From positions 1 to 64,000 of the forward strand of contig CAYQQR010000003.1 of NCBI GenBank assembly GCA_964420035.1: a stretch of 64,000 nt of DNA, given 5' to 3'. This document shows, piece after piece, positions 16,703 to 24,943 of this stretch. This DNA comes from CAYQQR01 sp964420035. Lineage in GTDB: Bacteria > Bacteroidota > Bacteroidia > Bacteroidales > SM23-62. Each line of letters opens with the position of its first letter. The first letter of the stretch is position 1. The translations under genes were made by a program, and so were the position numbers. The notes below the pieces were generated by a model. That model saw only the letters and a program-made list of their open reading frames with translations, was not told the origin of the DNA and searched no databases.

Positions 16703-17170
16703 TCATTCTTCAAACTCCCCATCCCAATCATAAGTATTTGAATCCTCGTACCACCTGGGCCAGTGTGCGATCCATTCCGGGGTTCTGTATTCCCTTACCC
16801 GGTCGCTGGAAGGATGGTAGGGCTTCAGGTCAAGCAAGGGAGAGCCATGCTCGGCTTCTATGTGGTCTACCTCGATGATCCCTTTTCTGGCGTCCATGGA
16901 AAGCACTTCAACAATGGTGAGCGCGATGGGATTGGGGCGGAAGGGGGAGCGGGTGGCAAAAACGCCCAGACTGTCCGGGATGGCTTTATACGGCGGGTGG
17001 GCGATGAGTTGCATCCGGTCCTTTTCATTATCGAAAAGATGAAACCACCAGAGCACATGGATGTGTTTAAAATCTTCCAGACCCATTAGTCCTTCGCGGT
17101 AGGATTCGTCGACATGGATCAGGAATTTATCGGAGGATTCTATAAAACCAATTGGATTCAGTTTATACAT
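16703..17170 (-). CDS. trmO: tRNA (N6-threonylcarbamoyladenosine(37)-N6)-methyltransferase
   Basis: 155 residues from MYKLNPIGFIES. TrmO (TsaA/YaeB fold) methylates N6 of t6A37 in a threonine tRNA with AdoMet. Diagnostic segments: LEDFKHIHVLWW, GVFATRSPFRPNPIALT (the R-S-P-x-R-P-N-P signature), and LDLKPYHPSSD. An in-frame upstream ATG at 17320 would add 50 residues, but those would run through a terminator hairpin and into the 3' end of the YIP1 gene, so I reject it. Slightly shorter than E. coli TrmO, as usual for the compact form. Confidence 0.88.
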   Translation of the reverse strand: MYKLNPIGFIESSDKFLIHVDESYREGLMGLEDFKHIHVLWWFHLFDNEKDRMQLIAHPPYKAIPDSLGVFATRSPFRPNPIALTIVEVLSMDARKGIIEVDHIEAEHGSPLLDLKPYHPSSDRVREYRTPEWIAHWPRWYEDSNTYDWDGEFEE

Positions 17171-17228
17171 GATAGTTCCCGGTTCCCGGTTCTTTGTTTT
17201 CGGTTCTTTGTTAATCAATTGATCAATT

Positions 17229-17263
17229 ACAAAAAACGGGCATTCCGTATCAGGAATACCCGT
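17229..17263 (-). terminator. rho-independent terminator of the YIP1 gene
   Basis: On the minus strand, about 20 bases after the YIP1-like stop codon, an 11-bp stem with one mismatch (ACGGGTATTCC / GGAATGCCCGT, 6-nt loop) is followed at once by TTTTTTG. Textbook intrinsic terminator geometry. Confidence 0.85.
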
Positions 17264-17285
17264 TATAAGTTCAATAAGACCGGTT

Positions 17286-18002
17286 CTAATTTTCCTCTTC
17301 TTCCATTTCTTCCGTAGCATCCCGGAAGCTTTTTGAGGACTCTTCCAGTTCCTCCTGAAGATTTTCCATTTGCTTTTCGTACTCTTTCAGGTACTTGCTT
17401 CCGCCGCGCATGAATTTATTTGCAGCACGCTTGGCTGTGATGGCGACAATAAACATGATTCCAACAAGCGCCGCGAGAACATAACCGACGATCTTTGCGC
17501 TTTCTTCCTTGCCTTTGAGAACACCTTTCAAAGCATGAAAAAGCATCCAGAGGCCATAGAGGCGAATGGCCAGGGTTATCAGGGCACCCAATATGAAACT
17601 GATACCGGTAAAGAAACCGAGGAAGGCACCGACGGGCATCAGGACCATCAGGGAAGCCGAAACGCGTGTATTGGCCTCGAAATCCTGTTCACCGCCGCAG
17701 ATCATTGAGATCAGCAGGATAATCACAGCACCGATGAAAAGACCGATTATAGCACCTATTATGGAGCCTATAAAAGCCATGACCCCTATTGCACCGCCAA
17801 ATAATCCGGCAGTGGCACCCAGACCGGCAACACTCCAGATGAGTGCAAATATTCCGGCGACCGCACCATAGATCAGTGCTTTGATAATGGGTTCACCAAA
17901 ACCACCGGAAATCTTCATGGTGGAGAAATACTCTTTGGGTTTCAACAGTGCATCTTTTGACTCTTGAATGAATGTGGAAAAGTTAAATCCTTCGTTTGCC
18001 AT
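17286..18002 (-). CDS. YIP1-family integral membrane protein
   Basis: 238 residues with about five transmembrane helices between residues 40 and 195, the first two very glycine-rich (AVAGIFALIWSVAGLGATAG; FIGSIIGAIIGLFIGAVIILL). An N-terminal amphipathic segment (ESKDALLKPKEYFSTMK) precedes them, as in bacterial YIP1-domain proteins. A charged C-terminal coiled coil (about residues 205-238, ending EEMEEEEN) is likely cytoplasmic. Function unknown. It has its own terminator and appears monocistronic. Confidence 0.72.
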   Translation of the reverse strand: MANEGFNFSTFIQESKDALLKPKEYFSTMKISGGFGEPIIKALIYGAVAGIFALIWSVAGLGATAGLFGGAIGVMAFIGSIIGAIIGLFIGAVIILLISMICGGEQDFEANTRVSASLMVLMPVGAFLGFFTGISFILGALITLAIRLYGLWMLFHALKGVLKGKEESAKIVGYVLAALVGIMFIVAITAKRAANKFMRGGSKYLKEYEKQMENLQEELEESSKSFRDATEEMEEEEN

Positions 18003-18117
18003 AGTTTTTTGGGTTTAATGATATTAATTTCTAATTGACCACTAAAGTTAAAGTAATTGCGCGATATAATACAAGTTTGTTGATCAAATTAGATAGGCTT
18101 TTGATTAATGACATTTA

Positions 18118-19110
18118 TCATTTATCAAGTTGCCGGTTCTTGTTGTTCACGATTGGTAATATGGCGAAGCCAATGGCACCGAAGATCAGGTACACCAGGT
18201 TGGTGAAGGTATGGGCGATCAGGGCAAGCATCATTCCTGTCTCTTTATCGATACCATACAATAAGAGACTTTGTATCACCAGGAAGTGCCAGGCACCTAT
18301 ACCAGCCTGTATGGGAAGAAGGAACGCAAAGGTCCCGACCGTGAATGATAAGATAGCTACCTCAAGGTTCAGATGCGCGGTGGGAGGGTAAGCAAAGAAA
18401 ACCACATAAAACATCATAAGGTAGAGTACGAAAATGAAGTAAGTATAGAAAATATACCGGAAAGTGTGCCTGAGATGAAAGATGGTCTTCAGTCCGCTGA
18501 TAAATTCCCTGATTAATTCCTTGATCTTGATTTTGAGCTTGAATAATAATTTACTGTTCCGGAACAGATAGAAAAGGATCAGTAAGACAAGCAAGACACC
18601 ACCAAAAAATAAGGCTTTCAAGCTCATGGAAGCAAAGGTGCCGTTCCCCAGATCAAGGTTTGCATATAATTCTTTGATCACGGGCAACTGCCAAAGGAAC
18701 ACCACAACACAAATGGTCAGAAATCCCAGGAAATCAGAGAAACGTTCGACAAGAACCGTTGCAAGCAAGCTGGAGAATGGCACCTTTTCGTAGCGGTTGA
18801 CCACTCCGCAACGGGCTACCTCACCTCCACGGGGGATGATGAGATTGGTGAAATAAAGGATCATTATTGAAAGAAAGAGATTGACCTCGCGGGGTTGATA
18901 ATCCAGCGGGGTGATCAAAAGTCTCCAGCGAATGGCTCTTATCCAGTGAGCCCATAGTCCGAACAAAAACGACAGGCCAATCCAGCCATATTTAAGTTCG
19001 CTCAAAACCCCTTCCAGTTCACTGAGGTCGAGATCCTTGTATACATATAAAAAGAGGGCTATACCGACAATGAGAAATATGATGGACTGGATGATGCGGC
19101 GTCTGCTCAT
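18118..19110 (-). CDS. lysylphosphatidylglycerol synthase TM-region/flippase-like protein
   Basis: 330 residues with about eight transmembrane helices. Landmarks of the LPG_synthase_TM (UPF0104) family: KYGWIGLSFLFGLWAHWIRAIRWRLL, LIIPRGGEVARCGVVNRYEKVPFSSLLATVLVERFSD and LLPIQAGIGAWHFLVI. Relatives without a synthetase domain are treated as lipid or glycolipid flippase-like membrane proteins; the substrate here is unknown. No aminoacyl-phosphatidylglycerol synthetase domain is attached. Confidence 0.85.
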   Translation of the reverse strand: MSRRRIIQSIIFLIVGIALFLYVYKDLDLSELEGVLSELKYGWIGLSFLFGLWAHWIRAIRWRLLITPLDYQPREVNLFLSIMILYFTNLIIPRGGEVARCGVVNRYEKVPFSSLLATVLVERFSDFLGFLTICVVVFLWQLPVIKELYANLDLGNGTFASMSLKALFFGGVLLVLLILFYLFRNSKLLFKLKIKIKELIREFISGLKTIFHLRHTFRYIFYTYFIFVLYLMMFYVVFFAYPPTAHLNLEVAILSFTVGTFAFLLPIQAGIGAWHFLVIQSLLLYGIDKETGMMLALIAHTFTNLVYLIFGAIGFAILPIVNNKNRQLDK

Positions 19111-19186
19111 GAAATCAAATTGAGAATTCAGATGAATGGCAAAAATATAAAATATTATTGGGAGAATTTTTTATTCATGGCTTAAA

Positions 19187-19222
19187 TGGATCAAGGGATC
19201 AAGGGATTAAGAGATTAAGAGC
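19187..19222. repeat. GATTAAG-type array, left flank of the four-helix-bundle gene
   Basis: Words GGATCAAGGGATCAAGGGATTAAGAGATTAAG in 9-bp steps. The reverse complement of this word family flanks the other side of the same gene at 19672-19706, so the gene sits between inverted repeat arrays. Confidence 0.75.
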
Positions 19223-19293
19223 AAAAAAATGATTTCAGGGTACGATATTTTGGCCCTAAAAGTATTAAGAGATGTAATAAATCCTTTTAACAG

Positions 19294-19671
19294 ATGCCTA
19301 ATAAACGTTTTGAAGAATTAAGGGTATGGAGATTATCTTCAACTCTTGCTGTAGATCTGATTAATTTAACCAGATGTAATCCGTTGAGAAAAGAATGGGA
19401 GCTGAATCAACAGCTTCGCCGGGCTGTTGTATCCATTTCAACAAATATAGCTGAAGGTTATGAAAGGAATTCACAAAAAGAGTTAATGCGCTTTTTGTAT
19501 ATTTCAAGGGGATCTTGTGGTGAAGTAAGGAGTTTGCTTTATCTATATAAGGAATTGCAGCTAATTGAATTTCAAGAATACGAAAAATTAAGAATTAGAC
19601 TTCTGAATCTATCATGTGCAATATTCCGCTTTATTGATCGGATCGAAAAAAATTTGTCTAAACAAAAATAA
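19294..19671 (+). CDS. four-helix-bundle protein (23S rRNA IVP/S23 family)
   Basis: 125 residues, helical throughout. The motif order (FEELRVWRLSSTLAVDLI, LRRAVVSISTNIAEGYER, LMRFLYISRGSCGEVRSLL) is that of the 23S rRNA intervening-sequence protein family, relatives of which also accompany diversity-generating retroelements (bAvd). No reverse transcriptase or 23S rRNA is nearby, so the role is unknown. The protein is basic, consistent with nucleic-acid binding. It is the only plus-strand gene between about 13.1 and 22.8 kb and is flanked by inverted GATTAAG arrays, suggesting it moved here as a small cassette. Confidence 0.88.
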   Translation: MPNKRFEELRVWRLSSTLAVDLINLTRCNPLRKEWELNQQLRRAVVSISTNIAEGYERNSQKELMRFLYISRGSCGEVRSLLYLYKELQLIEFQEYEKLRIRLLNLSCAIFRFIDRIEKNLSKQK

Positions 19672-19706
19672 ATCCGGCATCCCTTAATCCCTTAATCCTT
19701 AGGATT
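19672..19706. repeat. CCTTAATC array, right flank of the four-helix-bundle gene
   Basis: CATCCCTTAATCCCTTAATC-type words, the inverse of the GATTAAG words at 19187-19222. The stop codon of the minus-strand reactivation-domain gene (19699) lies inside the array. Confidence 0.75.
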
Positions 19707-20385
19707 TTAGTCTACGATAGATGCAGTTATCCATATCACACGTCTCACACTGGTAGGCAAGCTTCCTTACTTCGGGTCCGATACCAATGATCCCGCTGAT
19801 CGATTTAACGGGTTTCATCAGGCAACTTTCTGTCAATTCTATACCGCAGGGTTTCCGGGGAAAGAAGGAAAACAAAGCGGGTTGGTCGCTGACCGGCCAG
19901 TTGCAGTAGCCCGGACTGTACCGGTGGGTAGTTTTCAAAGCCTGCAGTTCAGCTTGCTGCTCAATTTTTTCCTGTACCTTTTCCGCTACCCGGTCCGCCA
20001 CATTGGAACCCGCTATATCCACCAGGTATGATTTGATACTGTCGCCTTGCAGGGTGAGTTCCCTGAACCATAATTCAATACCTGCTCCTGCAGTGGTAAC
20101 AAACAAGGCTGCTTGTTCCGCCTTCCGCAACATTCTGCTTACCACCTTATCGGTGTGGAATATTCTTTCTCCTGAACGGATCAGTCCTTTTTTCTGATCG
20201 ACACGGATTTCAGGTAATATCACAAATGCACCTGCAGGCTTACTATGTTGGGGCAGTTCTTCAAGTACATCATCGATCAGGTTGTCCAGCGGTTCGGGAG
20301 TACTTCCAGCCTCATATCCCATCAGTTTTTCGAGATGGGATTTTTGTATATCTAATGCTTCAATTTTATAGTCAATTCTTTCCAT
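19699..20385 (-). CDS. MetH-type reductive activation domain protein
   Basis: 228 residues matching the C-terminal AdoMet-binding activation domain of cobalamin-dependent methionine synthase as a stand-alone protein. Landmarks: HRYSPGYCNWPVSDQPALF, CGIELTESCLMKPVKSISGIIGIG, and a C-terminal CETCDMDNCIYRR cysteine cluster. In MetH this domain re-methylates oxidised cob(II)alamin with AdoMet; stand-alone forms accompany split methionine synthases and other corrinoid methyltransferases. It is the last of three same-strand genes with the homocysteine and UroD-like methyltransferases. No corrinoid-binding protein is in the window, so its partner must be elsewhere. Confidence 0.87.
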   Translation of the reverse strand: MERIDYKIEALDIQKSHLEKLMGYEAGSTPEPLDNLIDDVLEELPQHSKPAGAFVILPEIRVDQKKGLIRSGERIFHTDKVVSRMLRKAEQAALFVTTAGAGIELWFRELTLQGDSIKSYLVDIAGSNVADRVAEKVQEKIEQQAELQALKTTHRYSPGYCNWPVSDQPALFSFFPRKPCGIELTESCLMKPVKSISGIIGIGPEVRKLAYQCETCDMDNCIYRRLKS

Positions 20386-20408
20386 TCTACAACCCGCGAT
20401 CCGTAATG

Positions 20409-21302
20409 TTATTTATTATCAACTAATTTGCGTATGAGGCGGATGAATGAGGGATCCGTGCCGCAACATCCCCCGATAATATTGATCCTCAGTGTTATCA
20501 ATTGTTCAATATAGGGTTTCCAGTCTTTGGGTTTATCGGGATATTTCAACTGATCTTCTTTATATTCGGGTATTCCTGCATTGGCCTGAATAAGCAGGGG
20601 CAGGTCTGGGGCCAGGGAGCGAAGTTTCCTGGCGATCTCAAGCAGTTCATCGGTACCTTTACCGCAATTCGATCCCAGGGCAGAGATACCGGTATCCCTG
20701 AATCTGTCCACCATATCCCCGGGAGAAATACCCATCATGGTTTTATAGCTTCCGTCCTGCATTTTTTCAAAAGACATAGTGCAGATTACGGGAAGGGCCC
20801 CGGATTCCAGGCAGGCTTGTACCGCGATTGAAGCCTCGTCCAGGTCGGTCATGGTTTCCACCAGCAGTATATCGGCTCCGCCTGCCGCAAGGGCCGTGGC
20901 TTGTTCCAAAAAAGACTGGTACATGACCTCCTGTTCTATTTCTCCTGTAACCAACATTTTGCCGGTCGGACCGATAGAGCCCATTACCCAGACTGTGTTA
21001 CCGGCAGCTTCGCGTGAGATTTCTGCAGCCCGTGCATTGATATCATAGCTTTCCTTTGCCAGGTCATAATGGGCCAGCTTCAGGCTGGAACCGCCAAATG
21101 AATTGGTTTCTATGAGATCTGCACCGGCATCAACGTAGTCCTTGGCCACCTGTGATATACGTCCGGGGTATTCCAGGTTCCATTTTTCAGGACATTCCCC
21201 GGCTCTCAATCCGGCACTGATAAGTTGCGTTCCCCAGGCACCGTCGGAAACCAGCGGTTTGCCCGAATGAAGCTTCTTAAGGAAGATTTTTTTACTGGTC
21301 AT
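20409..21302 (-). CDS. homocysteine S-methyltransferase family protein
   Basis: 297 residues, a zinc-dependent TIM barrel. Zinc cysteines are visible in SNCGKG and IGGCCGTDP; the N-terminus carries DGAWGTQL and the family segment ETNSFGGSSLKL. Reaction: methyl transfer to homocysteine to give methionine, either from a corrinoid protein (as in the first domain of MetH) or from betaine/S-methylmethionine. Next to a MetH-type reactivation domain (23 bp downstream), the corrinoid route is the better inference, making this one part of a split methionine synthase. Confidence 0.87.
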   Translation of the reverse strand: MTSKKIFLKKLHSGKPLVSDGAWGTQLISAGLRAGECPEKWNLEYPGRISQVAKDYVDAGADLIETNSFGGSSLKLAHYDLAKESYDINARAAEISREAAGNTVWVMGSIGPTGKMLVTGEIEQEVMYQSFLEQATALAAGGADILLVETMTDLDEASIAVQACLESGALPVICTMSFEKMQDGSYKTMMGISPGDMVDRFRDTGISALGSNCGKGTDELLEIARKLRSLAPDLPLLIQANAGIPEYKEDQLKYPDKPKDWKPYIEQLITLRINIIGGCCGTDPSFIRLIRKLVDNK

Positions 21303-21370
21303 GTTTCTTTGTATTGTTCAAAATGTTTCTCGCTTCGCTGCTTCTCTCCTTCGGCTGTTTCTCATTCGTC

Positions 21371-21441
21371 CAATTATCACACCCATGCCCTGTACCCGTG
21401 CTCAATCAGCAATCTGTAATCAGCAATCCGTAATTATCATT
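21371..21441. repeat. dispersed intergenic repeat, copy A
   Basis: A stretch beginning CAATTATCACACCCATG and ending in AATC/AGCAATC words. Its first 44 bases match 54771-54814 at 41 positions, followed in both copies by GTAATTATCATT. Here it lies in the gap between two genes of the methyl-transfer module. Confidence 0.85.
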
Positions 21442-22442
21442 CAGAATTCAATTTTTCCCATCACTTTCAAATTCTGAAAGGGGGTCATGGAGGTAATCTC
21501 GCAGCCCCCGGAGAGAATGAATCTTTCATTCTCACGACCCGATATAAATTCCAGGGTCACTTTTTCAAGCTCGTCAACCGGCAGCTCCTGTACGACCCTC
21601 ACCGGGTCAAGATTTCCGCACAGGATAACATCCGGCCCCAGCGTTTCCCGGGCCTGGTCCATATCCACCATCCAATCCAGGTCGAGTATATCCATATCGA
21701 CCTGTTTGAGGTGGGGCAACAAGTGGATAATGTTACCGCAAATATGCAGCTTTGCACAGGCGCCCTGCCGGTGAATACATCCAACCAGTTCCTGGTGAAG
21801 GGGAAGTACATATCGCCCGTAGGTATCCGGATCGATCTGGGAACATATGGCGTCCCCGATGCCCATGATCAGGACCCCTTCGTCAATTTGTGCACGGGCA
21901 AAGTCCTTTAATGTCTGAAGACATCTTTTCATGAGTTTTTCAACCTTTTGGGGCTCCATCATCAGGTAGGTCATTAGGGAATCTATTCCTGCCAGGTCGG
22001 CTGCTTCGGCCAGGGGACCTTCAACCCATCCGACTACCGGCAGTTCATCGCCGATCTTTTGTTTATACAGTCTGGCTCCGAGGATCCGGTCCCGGGTCCT
22101 CTCTTTTTCATAAACATTGGGCAGGGGCAGTTTATCCAAGTCTTCATCCAGTTTAAGAATGGGTTGGCAGCGGGGCGAGTCATTTCCGTTATAAAAGACC
22201 TGTCCCCCAAATGCCGCAGTTTCCCGGTATGGATCGGAAATCAGCCATACCAGGTCCAGGTCGAAGAATCTTTGGCATTCCAGGTTGGACTGAACCAGCA
22301 CTTCGTGATCCCGCATGAACTCCTCGTAAGTCTTCCCGATGAAATTAGCTGCAAATTGCATTAAAACAGGGTGGAAGACGGGTTTGTCACGTGGGATTTT
22401 ATTCTCTTTCCAGAAATCAATAAAGGTTTCTTTTTTAGTCAT
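21441..22442 (-). CDS. uroporphyrinogen decarboxylase-family methyltransferase (MtaA/CmuA-like)
   Basis: 333 residues from MTKKETFIDFWKENK. The sequence has the HemE/MtaA TIM-barrel pattern but with the zinc-site motif KLHICGN and a late ILSGGCEI, as in corrinoid:coenzyme or corrinoid:homocysteine methyltransferases and not true HemE. Likely role: moving a methyl group to or from a corrinoid protein, working with the homocysteine methyltransferase and reactivation protein downstream. An in-frame upstream start at 22574 is rejected because the extra 44 codons would span the REP-like hairpins. Methyl donor unknown. Confidence 0.85.
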   Translation of the reverse strand: MTKKETFIDFWKENKIPRDKPVFHPVLMQFAANFIGKTYEEFMRDHEVLVQSNLECQRFFDLDLVWLISDPYRETAAFGGQVFYNGNDSPRCQPILKLDEDLDKLPLPNVYEKERTRDRILGARLYKQKIGDELPVVGWVEGPLAEAADLAGIDSLMTYLMMEPQKVEKLMKRCLQTLKDFARAQIDEGVLIMGIGDAICSQIDPDTYGRYVLPLHQELVGCIHRQGACAKLHICGNIIHLLPHLKQVDMDILDLDWMVDMDQARETLGPDVILCGNLDPVRVVQELPVDELEKVTLEFISGRENERFILSGGCEITSMTPFQNLKVMGKIEF

Positions 22443-22481
22443 GTAAACGAAGTGCTGATATATTACATGTAATAAATAAAC

Positions 22482-22550
22482 TACCTCGCGGCAGAGCCAC
22501 GAGGTATTAACAAAATTAATACTTCTTCTCGAAGCAGAGCTTCGGGGAAC
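22482..22550. repeat. REP-like triple hairpin
   Basis: Three adjacent hairpins: TACCTCG...CGAGGTA with an inner GGC/GCC stem and AGA loop (22482-22506), GTATTAA/TTAATAC (22504-22522), and CGAAGC/GCTTCG, again with an AGA loop, extended by TTC/GAA (22527-22550). Two GC-rich palindromes of shared design either side of an AT-rich one resemble bacterial REP doublets mobilised by RAYT transposases; no such gene is in the window. It lies in the 5' region of the UroD-like gene and could also act as mRNA structure. Confidence 0.7.
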
Positions 22551-22597
22551 TAACCCCATAGAGATTAGAGTCAACTAAGATAGATTGGTTCTTTCAG

Positions 22598-22652
22598 GAT
22601 GTTACGGGTTAGGGGTATTTTTTCGTAACTCGTAACCCGAAACCCGTAACAA
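22598..22652. repeat. GTTACGGG/CCCGTAAC inverted repeat
   Basis: GTTACGGGTTAGGGG on the left and CGTAACTCGTAACC plus AACCCGTAAC on the right can pair into a long imperfect stem. The same words occur at 3617, 14212, 32997, 44550, 51173 and 54814, always between genes. Confidence 0.7.
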
Positions 22653-22810
22653 TTTTTTGAATTTAAAAATAATTCAAATATGAAACCAGTAATCTGTGAT
22701 CCACAATTTGACTTCATCCCAGGGTTAAAGTTACGATATTCTTAAAATTCAGTTTAGCTTTCAAATTCAAACTATTATATTTATTGCTCCAATACTAAAC
22801 CTGAACCGAC

Positions 22811-24562
22811 ATGGATACAAGTTTTAATCCCCAATGGATCGATTATGCTATCATGATAGTGTACTTCGCATTTGTCCTTGGAATTGGCTGGGCACTAAAG
22901 AAATACATGAAAAGTGCCACCGATTTCCTGGAGGCGGGGCGTTCACTTCCGGCCTGGGTAACCGGACTGGCCTTTATTTCGGCGAACCTGGGTGCACTGG
23001 AGGTGATCGGTATGGCTGCATCGGGAGCCAAGTATGGTATGGCTACGGTTCATTTTTACTGGGTAGGAGCCATACCGGCCATGATCTTTCTGGCCCTTTT
23101 TATGATGCCCTTCTACTACGGGTCAAAAGCCCGATCGGTCCCGGAATATTTAAAACTCAGATTTGACGAAAAGACCAGGGGCTTCAATGCTTTTTCATTT
23201 GCCGTTATGACAATTTTTGCCTCGGGAATTTCAATGTATGCACTGGCATTGCTGGCCCGGGTCCTGCTGCCCTTTGATTTCGAGATCGGCCCGTTTACGG
23301 AATTTGATTTTTACTTGCTTTTTGCAGCATTCATTGTGTTGGTATACACTTATCTGGGTGGCCTGAGTTCGGCTATCTATAATGAAGTACTGCAATTTTT
23401 TCTCATCGTTGTCGGATTCACCCCTTTGGTTGTTTTGGGTTTGATAAAGATTGGCGGATGGGAAGGCCTGAGGGAGCAATTGGCTATTGTTTCCAATGAA
23501 GCAGGCTTCGATAAAGATGCTTTTATCTCTTCATGGAAATACGCCGGAAGTGCTGATGCCAACCCGCTGGGTGTAGAATGGTTCGGCATTATCATGGGAC
23601 TGGGGTTTGTCCTTTCCTTTGGATACTGGTGCACCAACTTCCTTGTGGTCCAGCGTGCCATGGCCGCGGGTTCCATGGCTGCCGCCAGAAAAACCCCGCT
23701 TATCGGTGCTATTCCCAAAATGCTGATCCCTGCTCTGGTTATCCTTCCGGGTATGATCGCCATTGGCTTGACGGTGATGCCCGAGGCAAGTTTCGAGCTT
23801 CCTCCCAAGGGAACCGGATACGATTATGATATGGTCATACCCATGATGCTGCGACAATACTTCCCGACCGGCGTGCTCGGTCTGGGGGTTACAGCCCTGC
23901 TGGCTTCCTTTATGTCGGGCATGGCAGGGAACGTTTCAGCCTTCAACACCGTGTTTACCTATGATATTTATCAAAGCTATATCCGCCCCGGGCGATCGGA
24001 TAAACACTATTTCACTGTCGGAAGATTCACGACCATATTTGGTGTACTGGTGAGCATACTGGCAGCCTATGTAGCCAAGCTGTTCAACAACGTCATGGAC
24101 TTCCTGCAGCTGATCTTTGCTTTCATCAACGCTCCCTTGTTTGCAACTTTCCTGGCCGGCATGTTCTGGAAAAGGGCCACGGGTCACGGAGCGTTTTTCG
24201 GATTGATAACCGGGACCGCTGCCGCGGCCATTCACCATGGATTAACGGCCCCGGTAGGCGCTGCGACCCTGTTCAAGGGTGCATGGCTTGTCGGTGGCAT
24301 TGAAAATGCCTTACACGTGTATCCCAGTGAAATGGCACAGAATTTCTGGACTGCCATCTATGCCTTTACGACCTGTTTTGTTCTCACCATTGTGATTTCT
24401 TTGTCAACGAAACAGCTGAAGACGAACGAACAGTTGAAAGGCCTGGTTTATGCCCTGACGCCCAAATACCGGGAGGAAGGACTGGCCTGGTACAGGAAGC
24501 CGGAATTTCTTGCCATTATCGTCATGGCCATCGCCATTGTATTAAGCATAATTTTCTGGTAA
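22811..24562 (+). CDS. sodium/solute symporter, SSS family (SGLT-like)
   Basis: 583 residues with about 14 transmembrane helices. SSS landmarks: FLEAGRSLPAWVTGLAFISANLGALE (sodium/substrate region of helix 1), VYTYLGGLSSAIYNEVLQFF, GYWCTNFLVVQRAMAA, and TALLASFMSGMAGNVSAFNTVFTYDIY. The sequence is closer to sugar carriers (vSGLT/galactose type) than to PutP, so sodium-driven uptake of a monosaccharide is the best guess. The next gene, a small two-helix protein, and the mutarotase fit a sugar-import unit. PutP-like proline or hydroxyproline transport cannot be excluded. Confidence 0.9.
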   Translation: MDTSFNPQWIDYAIMIVYFAFVLGIGWALKKYMKSATDFLEAGRSLPAWVTGLAFISANLGALEVIGMAASGAKYGMATVHFYWVGAIPAMIFLALFMMPFYYGSKARSVPEYLKLRFDEKTRGFNAFSFAVMTIFASGISMYALALLARVLLPFDFEIGPFTEFDFYLLFAAFIVLVYTYLGGLSSAIYNEVLQFFLIVVGFTPLVVLGLIKIGGWEGLREQLAIVSNEAGFDKDAFISSWKYAGSADANPLGVEWFGIIMGLGFVLSFGYWCTNFLVVQRAMAAGSMAAARKTPLIGAIPKMLIPALVILPGMIAIGLTVMPEASFELPPKGTGYDYDMVIPMMLRQYFPTGVLGLGVTALLASFMSGMAGNVSAFNTVFTYDIYQSYIRPGRSDKHYFTVGRFTTIFGVLVSILAAYVAKLFNNVMDFLQLIFAFINAPLFATFLAGMFWKRATGHGAFFGLITGTAAAAIHHGLTAPVGAATLFKGAWLVGGIENALHVYPSEMAQNFWTAIYAFTTCFVLTIVISLSTKQLKTNEQLKGLVYALTPKYREEGLAWYRKPEFLAIIVMAIAIVLSIIFW

Positions 24563-24642
24563 GCTTGTTGCTGGCCTCTGGCCACTGGTTACTGGTAAAG
24601 CTGCCAACGACCAGTTAACAGCAGCCAGAAACCAGAAACGGT
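24563..24642. repeat. CTGG/CCAG imperfect inverted repeat
   Basis: Starts directly after the symporter stop: TTGCTGGCCTCTGGCCACTGG, then GTTACTGG, then the inverse words CGACCAGTTAACAGCAGCC and AGAAACCAG. Same family at 31205-31300, 39030-39152, 40855-40903 and 44488-44512. Confidence 0.7.
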
Positions 24643-24696
24643 TTGATCAAAATAAGAATGTTGAATTTACCAAGAATCTAAATAAAAACTACCACT

Positions 24697-24942
24697 ATGG
24701 GTTTAGATATTAAAATACCGATCGGATTGATGTTCTCCATCCTGGGACTGTTGCTGACTATATATGGTATATCAACCAGCGGATCGGTGATCTATGAACA
24801 GTCCCTGAACATCAACATCAACCTTTGGACCGGTGGCGGGATGCTCATCATCGGGATCATCCTGCTTATTTCTTCCAGGCTAAAGCTTTTTGCCAAAAAG
24901 CTGGAAGAAAGCATTGAAGAAGCCCAAAAGGAGAACCAATAG
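24697..24942 (+). CDS. small two-helix membrane protein beside the SSS symporter
   Basis: 81 residues: two hydrophobic helices (about residues 8-26 and 46-62) joined by a polar loop with NININLWTGGG, and a charged C-terminus ending in QKENQ. No named family is recalled, but proteins of this pattern recur next to SSS transporters in Bacteroidota. The position (134 bp after the symporter, same strand) suggests an accessory membrane subunit. It ends 1 bp from the convergent mutarotase. Confidence 0.75.
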   Translation: MGLDIKIPIGLMFSILGLLLTIYGISTSGSVIYEQSLNININLWTGGGMLIIGIILLISSRLKLFAKKLEESIEEAQKENQ

Positions 24943-24943
24943 C

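Noticed and set aside
17171..17320. Longer N-terminus of TrmO
   Set aside because: It would cross the YIP1 terminator and overlap the YIP1 coding end; TrmO families start at the MYKLNPIG-like segment.
21441..22442. True uroporphyrinogen decarboxylase (hemE)
   Set aside because: The HICGN and SGGCEI zinc-type motifs and the methyltransferase neighbours fit MtaA/CmuA-like enzymes; no other heme genes are present.
22443..22560. Cobalamin riboswitch upstream of the corrinoid module
   Set aside because: Considered because of the B12 context, but I cannot find the conserved B12-box (GCCACTG-like) or the expected core; the hairpins look REP-like instead.
22443..22574. Longer N-terminus of the UroD-like protein
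   Set aside because: The added codons run through REP-like hairpins; the family begins near MTKKETFIDFWKEN.
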